In this document: positions 14,178 to 27,561 of the stretch, piece by piece | How the letters are laid out: each line of letters starts with the position of its first letter | How positions within the stretch are numbered: position 1 is the stretch's first letter | Source: Hirudinaria manillensis | Taxonomy: Eukaryota > Annelida > Clitellata > Hirudinida > Hirudinidae | NCBI GenBank assembly: GCA_034509925.1 | Contig: CM067535.1 | Location: 5,385,701-5,449,700, forward strand | Length of the DNA stretch: 64,000 nt | Direction of reading: 5' to 3' | Notes under the pieces: model-generated | Seen by the model: only the letters and a program-made list of their open reading frames with translations | Database searches by the model: none | Told to the model about the DNA's origin: nothing | Translations under genes and position numbers: made by a program

Positions 14178-17100
14178 ATGTTTGAGGATCAAAACCCTAC
14201 CCAGTTGTTCACCCCCTCAGGTCGTCTGAGTGTCTTCCTCCTCCTCCTCCTGGTGACGATACTTGTAACTCTCTTTCTTCTTTTCTGCTGCAGAGACTTC
14301 TTGAAACGAATGAGGAACTTGAAAAGGTATTTTTTTTTATTTTCAATGTTTATTCAACATTTGCATTAATTTCCCACTTAAATAATACGTCTTAATTCAT
14401 TTTACTAATTTTTGTTACCTCACCTGTAAAGGCCAAAGTCTTTAAAAAAAAATTATGAACGTTTAAGTAAATTAATAAATTTAAAAAAGTAAATTACTTT
14501 TGATAATAATTCAAATGTCCGGTCCTGAAATGTCGATATGACACAAAAGAATCTTCAAATATAAATTTATGCGTTAGAGAGAATTGTAATTAATTGTATT
14601 TTCAATGTAAGAAGACAATTTCGATTCATTCTGCCATCTCAGCGAGAGTTGATCACATCTGTTAATGACCTTCAACTTGTGAACACAAGAGATTCCATCA
14701 TCGACCACGCTCTACGTACATGTTGTACATGTTGTCCAGTCAAATAAGTTACACGGAACACTAGAATCATTTCCAAAAACCATGAATTCAATTTCTGATT
14801 TTCCTGAAATTGAGAAAATCTCAAGATCATTTCTAGACATTCTGGTTAAAAAAAATAATTAACTTAACAATGAAATTACTAAACACCGTCGTTCACATGT
14901 GATTTACAATCAAGCACGTTGTAATTCAAGACAACTTGGATCTATCGAAGATCGCTCCCAATTTATTTCTGTTCAATTTATTCCTTCTGCTACGTGACTA
15001 AGTAGCCAACTGATCAGTTATTTATTGAGCACATTCAAGTTAAATAATATCTTCTGAACCAACGACTACCTTAGCGAGAATTTTCAAACTAAATAACATC
15101 AAAATTGTTTAGCTGATGCGGGCAAAACGGGCAACCCGCTTTCAGTCCTCGCGGGTCCCCATGGGATGTGTTTGCTGGGAGTCAAGGAATAAAGTTTTCA
15201 TCCTGAAAATGATATTTTCTTACTTTCTACTGAAATGGCGACTTTAAAAAAAAGAAAAGAAAAAGAAATTGTATCATTTATTTTATAATTTATTACAGAA
15301 TAAAAAGTGTGGCTTAAATGAGTTTCATAAATTTTCTCCCGAAACGACTTCGTTTAAAAGAAACTGTAAAAAAAAAACACACCCCCATAAAAACTTTGTC
15401 CTAGGAAAAAATCCCGCTCATAATTTTCAGGAATTGCTTCAACGAAAGTGAAAACACCTGAAATTTAAAAGTCATGTTTTTAATTTCCAGAGCAATTACA
15501 AAATATGAGTCCATCCCTGGTGATTCTCGCCGGCGATGTAAACATTTTCAGTTCATTAACATGAAAACCTATTTTGGACAAACGAACATAACAAGTAAAA
15601 ACGTATGAAACAGATGCAAACAACTCCACATCAGATGTGTCCCCTTCGTTGGGAGTATTATCCGTCTCGGAATGTGTCCGTTGAACATTAATTTGAGTTA
15701 TTATTTGAAGATCTAATTATAATATGTTAATATATAATATGTTAATTTGATATTAAATCGAGTTGTTAATTTGGTTAGCAATTTAAACTGCTCACCGTTT
15801 ATTATTTTTACTTCCTATATTTTTAACAAAATTTACCTTTAGAGGGGGTTAGTTATTAATAAATATAATTATACCAATATAACAAATAATTTTAAAATAT
15901 AAATTGTGATTATTTATTAAGTTTTGTATTCACACGTGCAATCCTTATGAAGATCGAATATTACAGAAACGGCTTCGAATTTACGCAGGATTTAAAAATG
16001 GCGAGAAGCGGTCATAAAATTTGCTGCAAATGAATTAATTTCAGATGCTGCTGGCATTCACCTTCATTTGGCTGTCCATAAAACACCTCGTGAAATGAAT
16101 CCGATTATGAAAAAAATAACTTTTAAATCACTTTGTCGCATGCACAGCATCAACATTGCTGGTGATGCAAATCTGGTTGCTAACAGCATAACACATTACA
16201 GTACAACCACAACATTACAACCGTTTCTAACATTACACACTACAGCTTGAGACCTTGGTCAGGAACGTGCTTGAGGGGTGCTTTACCTGCGTAGTAAATA
16301 TCATTTCATAATTTTATTCGTAGAGGTAAAAAAAAGATTATTTCACGACTTAATCAGTTTAATCAAATGTTTCTTTTACATATTCTCTACTTTCAGAAAC
16401 TTCTCGCGCCCATCTTCAAGACGCACGGATCTTGAATCGAAAGTTTCACACGAAGGAAAAGAACGAAGGCACTTCAAAGCTCACCGGAAGATCTTTCCAG
16501 GTTGTTTCAAACAAGAATCAGTCGACTATCGAGAAGTTTCAGACAATCCTTCGATGTCAAAGGGCAGAAGTCGACAATCTGTTCTGTCGATAACACAACA
16601 TAACAAAATCACAAATTCCTTCGATAATCCCTTCTTATCTTCTCCACAAGAACCTGCACAACACCACCACCAACAACAGCAACAACAACAGCACCAACAA
16701 CATCCAGAAATCCGTCAACAACTCCTCCCCACGTCCCCAACGCGCTCAGACTTTCAACCCACAAAGTATGTTCAGCGAATTAAAAGATCTTTGAAAACTT
16801 AAGCCGAAAGATTTAGAAATTAGAATAAAGATTAAAGTCATCCTGTCATGCAATCGCTACTGTTTTTTTTTCGTTTTTGTTTCTTTTTAATAAATAAATC
16901 CTCATTTAAAATAATTGCGCACTATATTTGTTTGGCATCTTAATTGGCAATTCGGCTAATTAAAAAGTTTACAAGCTCCATTGAAATGTCACCGACTTGT
17001 AACGAACGACTTTTGTTTAAGGAAACAACAATTTCAACGATGAAATTCAAATTCTGAAATGTTTATGCAACGCCGTGATTCGTTTTCCAGCATTTTGGAG

Positions 17101-20100
17101 GCAGACACGATCTTAAAATGTCTCGGTTGAGCAACCGTTTGACGCTTTGTCTCGAAGTGCAACTTGATGGCAAGAATAGGAACTGTGGAATTGGAGGCAC
17201 AAATCTTCCTGGAATTAATTCTCATAATTCGTTAATAATTCACTGGCCACTGATGCGTTCAAAACCGAAGAACATAATTCGAGCAGTTGCCTGGAGAAGT
17301 AGTTGTTAACGGTGAAATATGAATGAGTTGCTCTTGTCTTTTCATCCGCCATCTTACATTGCAAGTTATTCCCTCACATCGCACACAAGCTTCCTGGCGA
17401 AACAGGAAGTTCGATTATAAACATTTTTCGGGATGAACTAATCCGAATTAAAAGTTAATAATAATCAAAAAATTCAGATGTCCAAAATTTTCCTCACGAT
17501 TTGTTTGATCTTTGCACAAGAGTTGCGAAAATTCTTCGAAATTCTTGGAACATTTCTTAGTGAAGTGAAACCTGGGAAAGTCAGGCGATAATGTGACATT
17601 GGTTGTGAGAGCATTGTAACAAGATTTTAAAATTATTTTCTTTAAGCTGTGAACAGTGAAGTTTATATTTGAACTTTGAACTTTGAACTCTTGTCTTAAA
17701 TTGAAGTCAAGCAATCTCCATGCAAATTTTCAGTTCATTAAAATACACCACAGTCCAATATTGAAGGAAGGAGATAAACAAATAAACATAATTTATGCAA
17801 ATTCATGCGGTTTCCAATTGGGGAAACAGTTGCATGTTGGACCAGTTTTTAAAAATTTAACAAAATGTGGGCGGCAGGTGCGAATAATTGCTATTGGTGG
17901 ACTTGCATATTTCAGAACAATTTAAGTGAATTTTAAGAATATTAACAAAAATATAATCGTAAAAAATTATATTTAAAAAAAAGAGAGACGAAATATTTGA
18001 ATGTTTAATTTTGTGAAAAATTATTTGAAGATATCAAGCGGGATTAGGTCAGGATATGATGAGGCTTTAAAAACAACGCATTCTCGCTAATCTTTCGCAA
18101 ACCAAGTGTACTTTTTATGCTTCTCAATGTCTGAAAAGATTTTCAGATTCCAACAATGAACAACGATTTTTTTTTAGATTTGAAATTTCTGGTTAAGAAA
18201 TTGCTTCTATATTGTTTAAAGTATTATCACCAAATATCGATATGTTTAATTTTCATTTGCACTTCATCTGTTCTCATGGAGGTGACATCCGAGCAATATT
18301 AGCGAGTCATTTCCTACCGCCTCAGAATAAAGTTTCCTTCCAAGAATAATCCAGAAAATGTCGCTATTAAGTTCCACCATGTATGATTTTTATATTTTAT
18401 TGTTTATATAGTTTATTATTTATATATTTCATTACTTATGTATTTTATTATTTATATATTCTCAATGTTTACGACAAGAAAAATATTTTCAGTTTCACAA
18501 TTTTGTTGACAGATATTTTAAAACAAAAAATTCAAACCTTAAAAGGAAACTGATTTGAAAGGGCAGGAATATGTTACTGAATAATTTAAAATCAAGACTT
18601 TCGATTTAATAATGTCATAAAAAATCACTTTTAAAATGCAATGTTACAAAATATTTATTATATTAAATTGAAATTGTCCATTTTAGGTCTAAGAATGGCT
18701 ATCATTAGATCTCGAAAATTTATTTTGAATAAAATAAAATTTAAATCGATTTATTCACGATCATCGCAGATACATGAAATGTGATTAAAGTAATAATAAT
18801 AGTAACTACTTTAATAGTAGTGATATTAATATTAATGGTACTTACAACAACAACAATAATAATAATAATAACAATTCCAACCGAATGTTCAGGGTGATCT
18901 CGCACCTTAGTGCGGACACTAAACTTTGGAGAGGCCTTCGGAACCTCTTGTTGTTTGTATTTTGCGTGTGAAGCCGAGAAAATAAAATAAAAGAAAATAA
19001 TAATAATAATATGAACAATTTTTACCAGCACAACTGGGTAACTTTTGTAGCTAATTAGAACGACTTCGGAATTTTTATTCAATTTTAAGACTCTACTGAG
19101 TGCCGTGGAACAATTCGGACCAACCAAAACAGATGTTTGAATTGAAAAACCACAATAATCGCATGTAAAATTTAAATTCATGAAAATATAAAACTAAAGA
19201 TGCATTTCAGCTGCATTTGGAATCGAATTTGTATCTCGTCCGTTGCAAAATTTAAGAGTTAATCGTGACAAATTCACACCAGATTTTTTTTTGCACCTCA
19301 CAAATGGTTCAAATGGTTATTTTAAGCTTCAATTGACTGAAATTAAAAACAAAATCAAGATTTATTCAAGTAATTTGTGACAGTTCGAAAATGTGAATTC
19401 AAATCGAATTTGTTGATGGAAGACTGCACAAATCGAATTAGGAATTATGAAAATTTTACATGGGGAAAATGTGCTCGGAAATTGTGAACAAAGTCCGTGT
19501 TTACGTTTCTGATTATCTTTCTTAGAATTTATTAGATTCAGGATTCTCCTCCGCGCCTGTTTAATGTCAAGAACATGTTTTGACAATTTGGTATTCACAG
19601 TCATTTTGTTTCATACTTCACATTTTCCTTTTAAAAAAAGTCGATTAAATAAATAAAACGTCGATTTAAGCAGTAATTATTTGCGATTATGTGGTTGGTT
19701 TTTATTTTAAATAAACTAGAAACACGAAATAGTCACCCGCAAATTTGAAGCTGTTGATGGATTTTTTCCAGAGAGATTCAAACTGAAGAAAGGACGGCTT
19801 CGAGGACACAGAATGATGTCAAGGAATTGTTTGGCGCCTACGGACAGGGTGAGAATAATCATTTCAACCGAGGCATTTCCCATGTGATTACTTTACAGGC
19901 ACCTGTTGCCACTCAGTTATCACTGACTCCCAGTGACGCAAAGCAACATTTTTCAGAGATTTCCAGCTCACCCTGCAGAAATGTCGAACTGGAACAGAAA
20001 TACGACCAATCGGCTGCAGTGCAGCAACAACAACATCAGCAACAACCTCTTGATGATGTTCTCATCAATAAAAAAGCATCAAGTTCTACTTCAATTCCCC

Positions 20101-23100
20101 ACGAACCTTTTGAAATAAGGCGAGATTTGCACTTCATTAGCTTTAGAACATTCGCTTCTAATATCACTTCTGAACGAATGTTAAGATTTATTAAGAATTA
20201 TTAAGAAGATATTATGAAATAAAATATGAAACATATATCTTGAAACACTTGCTGACAGGGTTCATCAAACGAGAAAAGTTCAACGTTCACAAATTCCTTG
20301 TCTAGATTCAACAACTTCAAAACATCTCCAAGAAGGAATGAGAGAAAGAAGCCACTTTCTACAAAAATCTCCCCAACATTCGGCAATTCCTGCCAAACTT
20401 CTTCAGACATCACACTCCACAGGAGAGAACCGTCACTTGAACTCTGCCGAAAATGACTCCGCTTCTCACCTCAGGAATCCAGTGAGGTCAAACTCTGTCT
20501 CTCGTCACCTCGTCGACGGTGACAGACGAAAATTTCAACCACCAAGAAACTTCAAAACCCATTCGTCGAATTCTTTCCAAATAGAAGAATGGTGGAAATG
20601 TCCAAAATACAGAGCCAGAACCGGATTTTCTGGTGGAAGCTGCGCCGATCTCGAAAACGTCCAGAAGACGAAAGAAAATTTGCCTACAAATAACTTGGAA
20701 GTTGGCGATTCAAGTAAAGAGCACACGAAAAAGCTGAACAAAAAGATTCAATTTAACGACAGACATTTGCACAAAACAAAAGTGGAGAGCAACTCGGATC
20801 TCAGAAGTGACCAGCCGTCAAAAAAAATCCTTAGGTCGAGCGCCAGGATTAACTCTTTCGAAGTGCAAGGTGACAAGAAGTGGAATAGCATGGAACTGAC
20901 GGAGAGCGTATTTTATGAAAGAAAATTTTCGACGGAGGAACACAATCGAAGAGTGAAAAGTTACGATTATTTCTGCAGCTATGAGGATCCTTTCATGATT
21001 ACCGAGTTTCTGAATGGTCCCTACCACGACGAAGACCGTGGCATCGTGGAAGTTGGCGGTTTGACTAATTCCAACGAAAAATGTGGTTCTGTTCTCCACA
21101 GCAAACCTGTACTTGGAGTGAGTTTTGAAGACGATTCCTCTGTAGAATCAAATCGGAGTAAGGAAGCATCGATGAAAGTTTCCACTGAACGTACCCAAAT
21201 TGAAGATATATCGCTCAAACAAAAGATTCAATTTCAGGGAAAGCCAGAGGAAAACGTCTCATTGAAAACGACAAATCCAAACAATTCCACTCAAAAAGGA
21301 AGTTCGAGGTGGCCTCAAGATCCAAAACTCAGACGGCAAACGTTCAGCATGGCAGTCATTCCTCCAACCCGTGAATCGACCAGTTCCACAACTGCCCACA
21401 CTGCCACAGGAAATGGAACGAACAGTTTCGATAGCGTTGCAACCGAACACGATGCCTCTGGATCCTCAAGCAGATGCGGAGTCACCACAACTTCCATCGA
21501 ATCGTCGGCTACGAATGCAAGTACTGACAGTACAAGCGACAGCAAGTCCCACAAGCTTCATCAAATGAGAGACGACAGTGGCTACAAGTCTCTAGAAGCC
21601 CAACAATCTCTGCGCAAAATGGAAAACGATCCTCCTTGGTCTGCGGGTCCTCTTACGAAAACAAGTCAAATGTTTAAATTCGTTGCTCAGAAGTTCAAGG
21701 TTTCATCTTCGACGACTAAATCTCTTGAATTTTTTCGATCCGCCACAGGAATTAGCACTTCGATGGAAGATCCTTTAGGTCAAGAGTCAAACCAATCCAA
21801 TAAGGAAATCGCTAAACAGCCCACAATTCACCAAAAACCTTCTTTCTTGGCCAGAAGGGCAACATTTCTGTTTGGATTCGGAGGTTCTGAAAGTCCTATT
21901 TCTTCAATTTTTGACCGACGAAAGGTCTGCGATTCTGAAGTTGATGCTGATAAAATCAACATCGCAAAAGAAGACACGAAAATCGAATTCAATAAAAAGA
22001 CATCACCGAATCAAGTGGACAAGATTGTTCGTGAGAAGCCAAAACTCAAGGTTTTTGAAAAGATCGCCACAGAACCTCCATGCATCAGAGAAACTTCATC
22101 AATCAACGTAAGGAAAGTATCCCTCGACGGGCCTTCAAAAATCAACGTTTCAACGGTTACTTCGACTGAAATTAAAAAGTTTGAAAAGAAACCCAAAGAT
22201 GAAAAGCAAGAAAGCGAAGAAATAAACATTACAAAATCGCAATCCGTGCCCTCATCGACAACAAATTCTTTCGCTGTGTGCTTTAACCGCATGCTCAGCA
22301 AAGCCGAACTTTATATTTCCGCTACAAAAAGTCAAGCTGAAAGTATATTTCTTGGACTCTCAGGAAGCGTAGAACAACCTGGAAGTCCCAATAAAGATGA
22401 AATTCAAGGTCCTACCCCTGTTCACTCTTGTTCTGAACAGCCTCTTCCTGCATCTGACAGCAGTTCGCTACGGTCAAAATGGAAATTAGCGGCAAAATTG
22501 GTCGGAGAATCTTGGAATAAGAACAAAAGCTTTCCCGAATCGACAGAGAAGATTACAAAGCACAACTTAAGAGAAGGAAGTAGTATCACTGAGGAAAGCA
22601 CTGGATGCCGGTTAGAAAAACAAAATCAAGTTGACAAATTGATAAGTAGGAATGAAAGCTCCAGTCTACCTGTGATTCCAACTTCGGAACGACTTCAAAG
22701 GATTCTCGAACAGCAAAAAGCTTTGCGGAGTAAGGCTCTCGTCTCTTCGTTCCCAGAGCAAACAAACGATGACAAACGACCTCTACAACCAGAAAAACCA
22801 AGACTCAAACAACTAGAACAGATCAAACAACCACAAATGCAAAAATCAATTCAAAGCTTCGAGCTTCACGAACCTCATCTTTCTATTCACGAAAACCTTG
22901 TCAAACCATCCTCCCTAGACTCGGCAATCTTGCCGCCCGGAGCACGTCAAGAGTACAAAGGCGTCTCCACTTATCAACCTTATGTTTTCAAGTCCACCTT
23001 TCCATCTCATGTCGAATCGATCAAGCGCGGAGACCTCAAGACTGCTTCCAAAAAGAGACGTGCCTACAGAGACAAAAAGCAGAAAGAGGAGCTGCTAGAT

Positions 23101-23439
23101 CTAGACGCGGAAGAACACACGACTGCGCAGCGCACTTCTCCGGGTTCAACTTCGTCGCCATCTTCTCGTCTTAAAGACTCAAAGACCTTTGCTTCTTCCA
23201 GTCTCAGCACAAGTATTTCTGGAAACGATGATCAAGAAGCTCATTCGTCCACCTCTGCTACTACGGATGACGTCACTGCGCTGACTTTCGTACGTCACTC
23301 TTCAGGGCGCCTTGTTTACAGAGATTACAGTGTAGATGCCAAAACTGAAGCTATTTTCAATGAGTTTCTGCAGTTCGATCCCAACTTGGAGCCTAAAACA
23401 ACGAAAAGACGGAAAAGCTTCAACAAAGAAACAGATTAA
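14178..23439 (+). CDS. Unrecognised 1368-residue single-pass membrane protein with long disordered tail (4 exons)
   Basis: Exons 14178-14326, 16397-16765, 19772-20179 and 20259-23439; introns of 2070, 3006 and 79 bases. Every junction is GT-AG and phase 2, and the joined frame has no stop over 4107 bases. ATG 14178 has an in-frame TAA just upstream and a likely 5'UTR acceptor (GGCAG) at 14162. Residues 17-38 form one Leu-rich membrane helix. An acidic N-terminus precedes it and a basic stretch (RDFLKRMRNLKR) follows, so the N-terminus is probably outside and the tail cytoplasmic. The tail is Ser/Thr/Lys/Glu-rich and probably disordered. It has Gln runs near residues 138-151 and in exon 3, a DDSGYKSLE motif at 747-755, a basic KKRRAYRDKKQK cluster near 1240-1251, and YRDYSVDAKTEAIFNEF at 1329-1345. 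The last two read like conserved short motifs. A poly(A) signal AATAAA lies at 23844. I do not recognise the family; a scaffold or adaptor at a membrane is an inference only. Confidence 0.8.
14327..16396 (+). other. Intron 1 of the 1368-residue membrane protein gene
   Basis: Donor AAAAG/GTATTT and acceptor TACTTTCAG. It is AT-rich and holds no repeat or nested gene that I can support. Short open frames at 15269-15451 and 16068-16250 lack coding context. Confidence 0.7.
16766..19771 (+). other. Intron 2 of the 1368-residue membrane protein gene
   Basis: Donor ACAAA/GTATGT and acceptor TTTTTCCAG. It contains AATAAT and ACA microsatellite scraps around 18790-18870 and 18995-19010, and an AT-rich TTATTTATATA stretch near 18385-18450. 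Open frames on either strand (for example 18741-19181 minus) look non-coding. Confidence 0.7.
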
Positions 23440-26400
23440 GATCGTCTTTATTGTTCTTTGTGGATTTTGTGATGGACATTCATAATGGTAATGTACCCAA
23501 GTTTGTTCGTTGTGGCGTATGTTCATGCAGAACTTCAAGAAGACAATATATTTTGTCAAATGGTATTTATAGATATCGTATCATCAAATGTTATCGTATT
23601 GTTTCGATTGGATTTCTTAAACTTAATATCGTCATTGAATATTTGATCGTTATGCACGAGATATTTGATTATCTTTAAACATCTCGACACCCAGTGTTTC
23701 GACGGTAGAAAATGAAATTCTATATTTTTCGATGCAATTTTATTAGGTGCGATTATCATTTTGATTTTTTGAAATATTAACTCCTATATTTTTGAATGAT
23801 TTCGCGTTGGATTCTTTTTTGAAACCTCATTTTTCCAAGTGTAAATAAATCGCTGCATTTCATAAAATACTTGAAACCATTGTGACAAATTTTCGCATCT
23901 TTGTTTTTCTTTGTTGAAGACTTATCTGGATGTGTTGTGTTGAAAGTGCAGATTAAATTTTTTCAACAATGGTAGTTTATCGAGAATTTGTCAGATTCTT
24001 GACTCTTATTCAAACTAAAGCGAGGTTACTTTTGCTTGACCAACGGCATTGACAACATTTTCTTTAGTGTGAGCAGACCAATTTTGAATCTCTGAATTAG
24101 GATCAACGGGAACAGATGCCTCCCCATCTCCTCGAGTATACCCATTGGGTGTCTGACTTTTAGAGTACGAGGAGCAATAAAACATTATCGTCAACCATAC
24201 GTGTCATATTTGTTCCCCTACCCCCAAAGACCAATTTTTGAAATTCTGGCCCTGCTATGCAAGGACGCGAATCTAAGTAAACAAAAAATAAAATTGTTAT
24301 TTAAGTATTTTTTTAGTTTTTGAAATTTTAGTTTTTGTCGCTTTAATGGAATGACAAGCTCGTCAGGCATAACCTGACTCTAAAGTGGGTATGATGGTAT
24401 ACATGACATACCAGAGATTTTGACCCATGCTTTACTAATGATTTTTTACTAATGAATACAATTTATAATCCTAAATTTGAAAGAGCGTTGACACTGCCCA
24501 TTGCTTGGATTCACATTAGTGAAAAGCTGTGCAATATAAATGCTGTATTACATTATTACATTGTGTTTCCGAAACACAATTAAAAAATGTGAAATTGTCG
24601 ATATCATGAAATGCTTCTCCTATTTTTTTTATAGTTGTTTAAATGAATTAAAACTTGGAATGAAATTTTAAAAAATATTTGATTTAGTGCATTTTAATAA
24701 ATTTAATTGTAATATTCATATTAATCAATACATTCGAGGAATTACCGATCGTCTAGGCAACCAGGGACTCACGTTTGAATGTCGAGAAAATCCGAATATC
24801 TCCGGAGATTCAGGTAGTTTTTTTTAAAGATTTTACTGCGTTTCCTCGAATTTCGTGAAGAAAATGATTCAATTAAAGAGTAGTTGAACATTTCATTTCT
24901 AAACTTTCCATCATGAAATTCATTTATCTAAAAAAGATGGAATCATCCTGAATGTTATTGTCTCATTACCACCAATAATTTAAAATCCTATTTACTTATT
25001 TTTGCTTTCATAACGAGACATCGTGATAAAAAAAAACACAAAATTGGATTTTTATTTTAAACTTAGTTTAATATGAAAGATATCAAAATCAATCGAAATG
25101 AAAACTTAAAAGGCTTAACCAGAAGCGGATGTAATGGAGTGCACATAAAATGAACCATATTTTTATGGCAGATTTAATTTTTAAATTGAACACTTACAAC
25201 GTAAAGTTTACATGTATTTCTCTCTATCCCCTTCACTGGTTATTAAATGACCGGGCAGCATTATTACTAAAATATGTCTTTGTTGCTGTAGTGAGTTTAG
25301 AGCTGTTATCTCTTTGATGACTTGACATCGCCTATTTTGTTAGCAATTATATTTTAGTGCTTTATTGGAACACCTGAGCTGTACCTAGACAACCAGAATT
25401 TTTTATCATAAAACAAATCAAGAATTATCATAAATCATGAATTTAACATGAATTATCGTAAATTATGAATTATCTATCTGCTCAAATCATGAATCGGGCA
25501 AACTTATTTTGATATTATGTCATTTGTTCATAGATTGTTTCGTTAAGTGAGTTTAGGCCGGTTTACTAGCATCGACTAGTGATTAGAGGGATTGTCGTAT
25601 GATAGAACCATATTAAATCAAATCATAGTAGATGCTAAGTCTTCGGTGCCATTCAGTTTTGGCAACCTTTGCTTTACTCTCTTAGGGGGCTTTTTTTTTA
25701 AGAAAAAGTGCTAGAAATAGAGGAACTTAAAAACTTCCTCAGGTGTGAATGGCGATGTCATCATGGAATTGAAAATGATGTCCAAAAAGCTGATGAAAAA
25801 ACTCATTGCCGGATCGATATTTTTTTTTTTTGGAGACAAAATAAATAAATTACGCCTGTATTTGCTACTCATCTCTAAAACAGGCTTTTTTGTCTTTCAA
25901 GTCATAAAATATCAGAATTTGGACAGAACTCATTTAAGTTTTTTGAAAATACTAAAGGCCAATTTTAAACGCAGGAAAATTCATAACAACTTTTATTTCA
26001 AAAATTAAAGGATACCTTATCGATGAAATAAACATTTAATGAAAATTGTTCATAGATTATTTATGGCCATAACCCTTTGCTCTGTTATCTTATATCGTTT
26101 TGGCCTGAGAAAATTCCTTATCGCAGAAATTCTCATTTGGGTCCCTGCCAGAAATATTGTTCCGCTTTTGCAAAAGGTATGCAGCGTAACGTCATAATAA
26201 CAGAAACATTTCATTTGTTTGGCCTAATCTTTTTGGTAAGCTAAAGCATTGTTTCGACTCCTATCATTCAATAGCTCTTATTCGCTTAGCCCATTTCGTT
26301 CTCAAACAACGGCTAATATTTTCCCAAGATATTCTAAGTGCAACGAGTAATTCTGTTTCTACCACTAATACGGACGTCTTATGAAACACTTTTATTTATT

Positions 26401-27544
26401 TCCTTCTAATTAGAAAGAGTCATTATCAACAAAATAGAATCGACAACGGTGGACAACGTAATATCACACATAAAGATGGTTTACGCACTGCTCAGTTCGG
26501 AGGCTCTTTTCCCAATTGCATAGCAACCCGATCAGAATTGGGATAGAGCTATCCAGGATAAAATTTTGGCCTCTGGTTTATCTACCAGAAATGCTGGCAT
26601 TTTTAGAATTCAATTTTGTTCAATGATTATTTTTAATTCGACGATAATATCTAAAAATTCTTATTATAATTGTAATGTTAATTCTTCTATTTGTTTTGGA
26701 AAATGGATCTAAGATTGCCCGTTTAATTTGTATTTTCCTTGGAGAACCCTATAATAAAAATGTAAAATTTTTAAATGAATAGAAAATGGCAAATCTAAGT
26801 TAATAAATATAATTTCCATTATTTGTCAAGTACTATTTACATATAGCAAAAACCCCGCTCATTTTCTGATCGTCATCCTGTCCCATTCGGCCAGAGATTC
26901 GTGTTAATACCGACGTTGTCGGATTGTTAAGTTAAACATACAGGGCCTAAGAAATTATGTTCTCCAATTCTAAATTTTCCTAAAACCAATTTATATATTT
27001 TATATCAAAAATTTCGTTTGAAATCATAGTTTAGTACTTGGGCCTTTTTATGTATATCTCCGCTAATTATCCTCAATTTTTTTCTTAGAAATTTTTATTT
27101 CGGAACCGTCATATTTGTTCAAATCATAGGCAATTGAATTTTATTTAAAATAAATGAATTATGAAGTAGACTTATACTTTTTTTGTCAATTTAGAGCAAA
27201 ATAATCCAAAGATAAAAATAGAATTATTGCGTGGGCCTGGCTACGGAATTTTACCATTTCTCTTCCTAAGCTTGTATCGAAAATTTACAATTTCTGATAC
27301 TTTGTTTTTTATGAAAGGATTTCTACGTAGCCTTGACTCGATAGAAAGTGAGTTTGTGTTCCACCATTTTGAACTAGTTCATGATACAAGTGAGTCGAAG
27401 TAATCGAAGCAATATGTTTTTGACGTCTGTTGCGGTGTCGTCTGGTATGTTCAAAAATTACACATTTCTAAAGGCACGAATAGCCAAAATAACAATTATT
27501 TGAATTTACTGATTTTATCAGAGATATTTTGCTTTATATTCCAG
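23440..27544. other. Intergenic region between membrane-protein gene and Bcl-2 family gene
   Basis: It begins with the 3'UTR of the upstream gene, with a probable AATAAA poly(A) signal at 23844-23849. The remaining 3.6 kb shows no exon-like frame with coding bias and no recognisable RNA. The promoter and 5' non-coding exon of the Bcl-2-like gene should lie in the last kilobase, because that gene's first coding exon begins at an intron acceptor. Confidence 0.6.
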
Positions 27545-27561
27545 TTGCTGGCCTGATTCTC

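Noticed and set aside
19850-19899. A 50-base mini-intron (GTGAGA...TTTACAG) inside exon 3 of the 1368-residue gene
   Set aside because: Removing it shifts the frame and reaches a stop within about 15 codons, whereas reading through keeps a long open frame that joins the next exon in phase.
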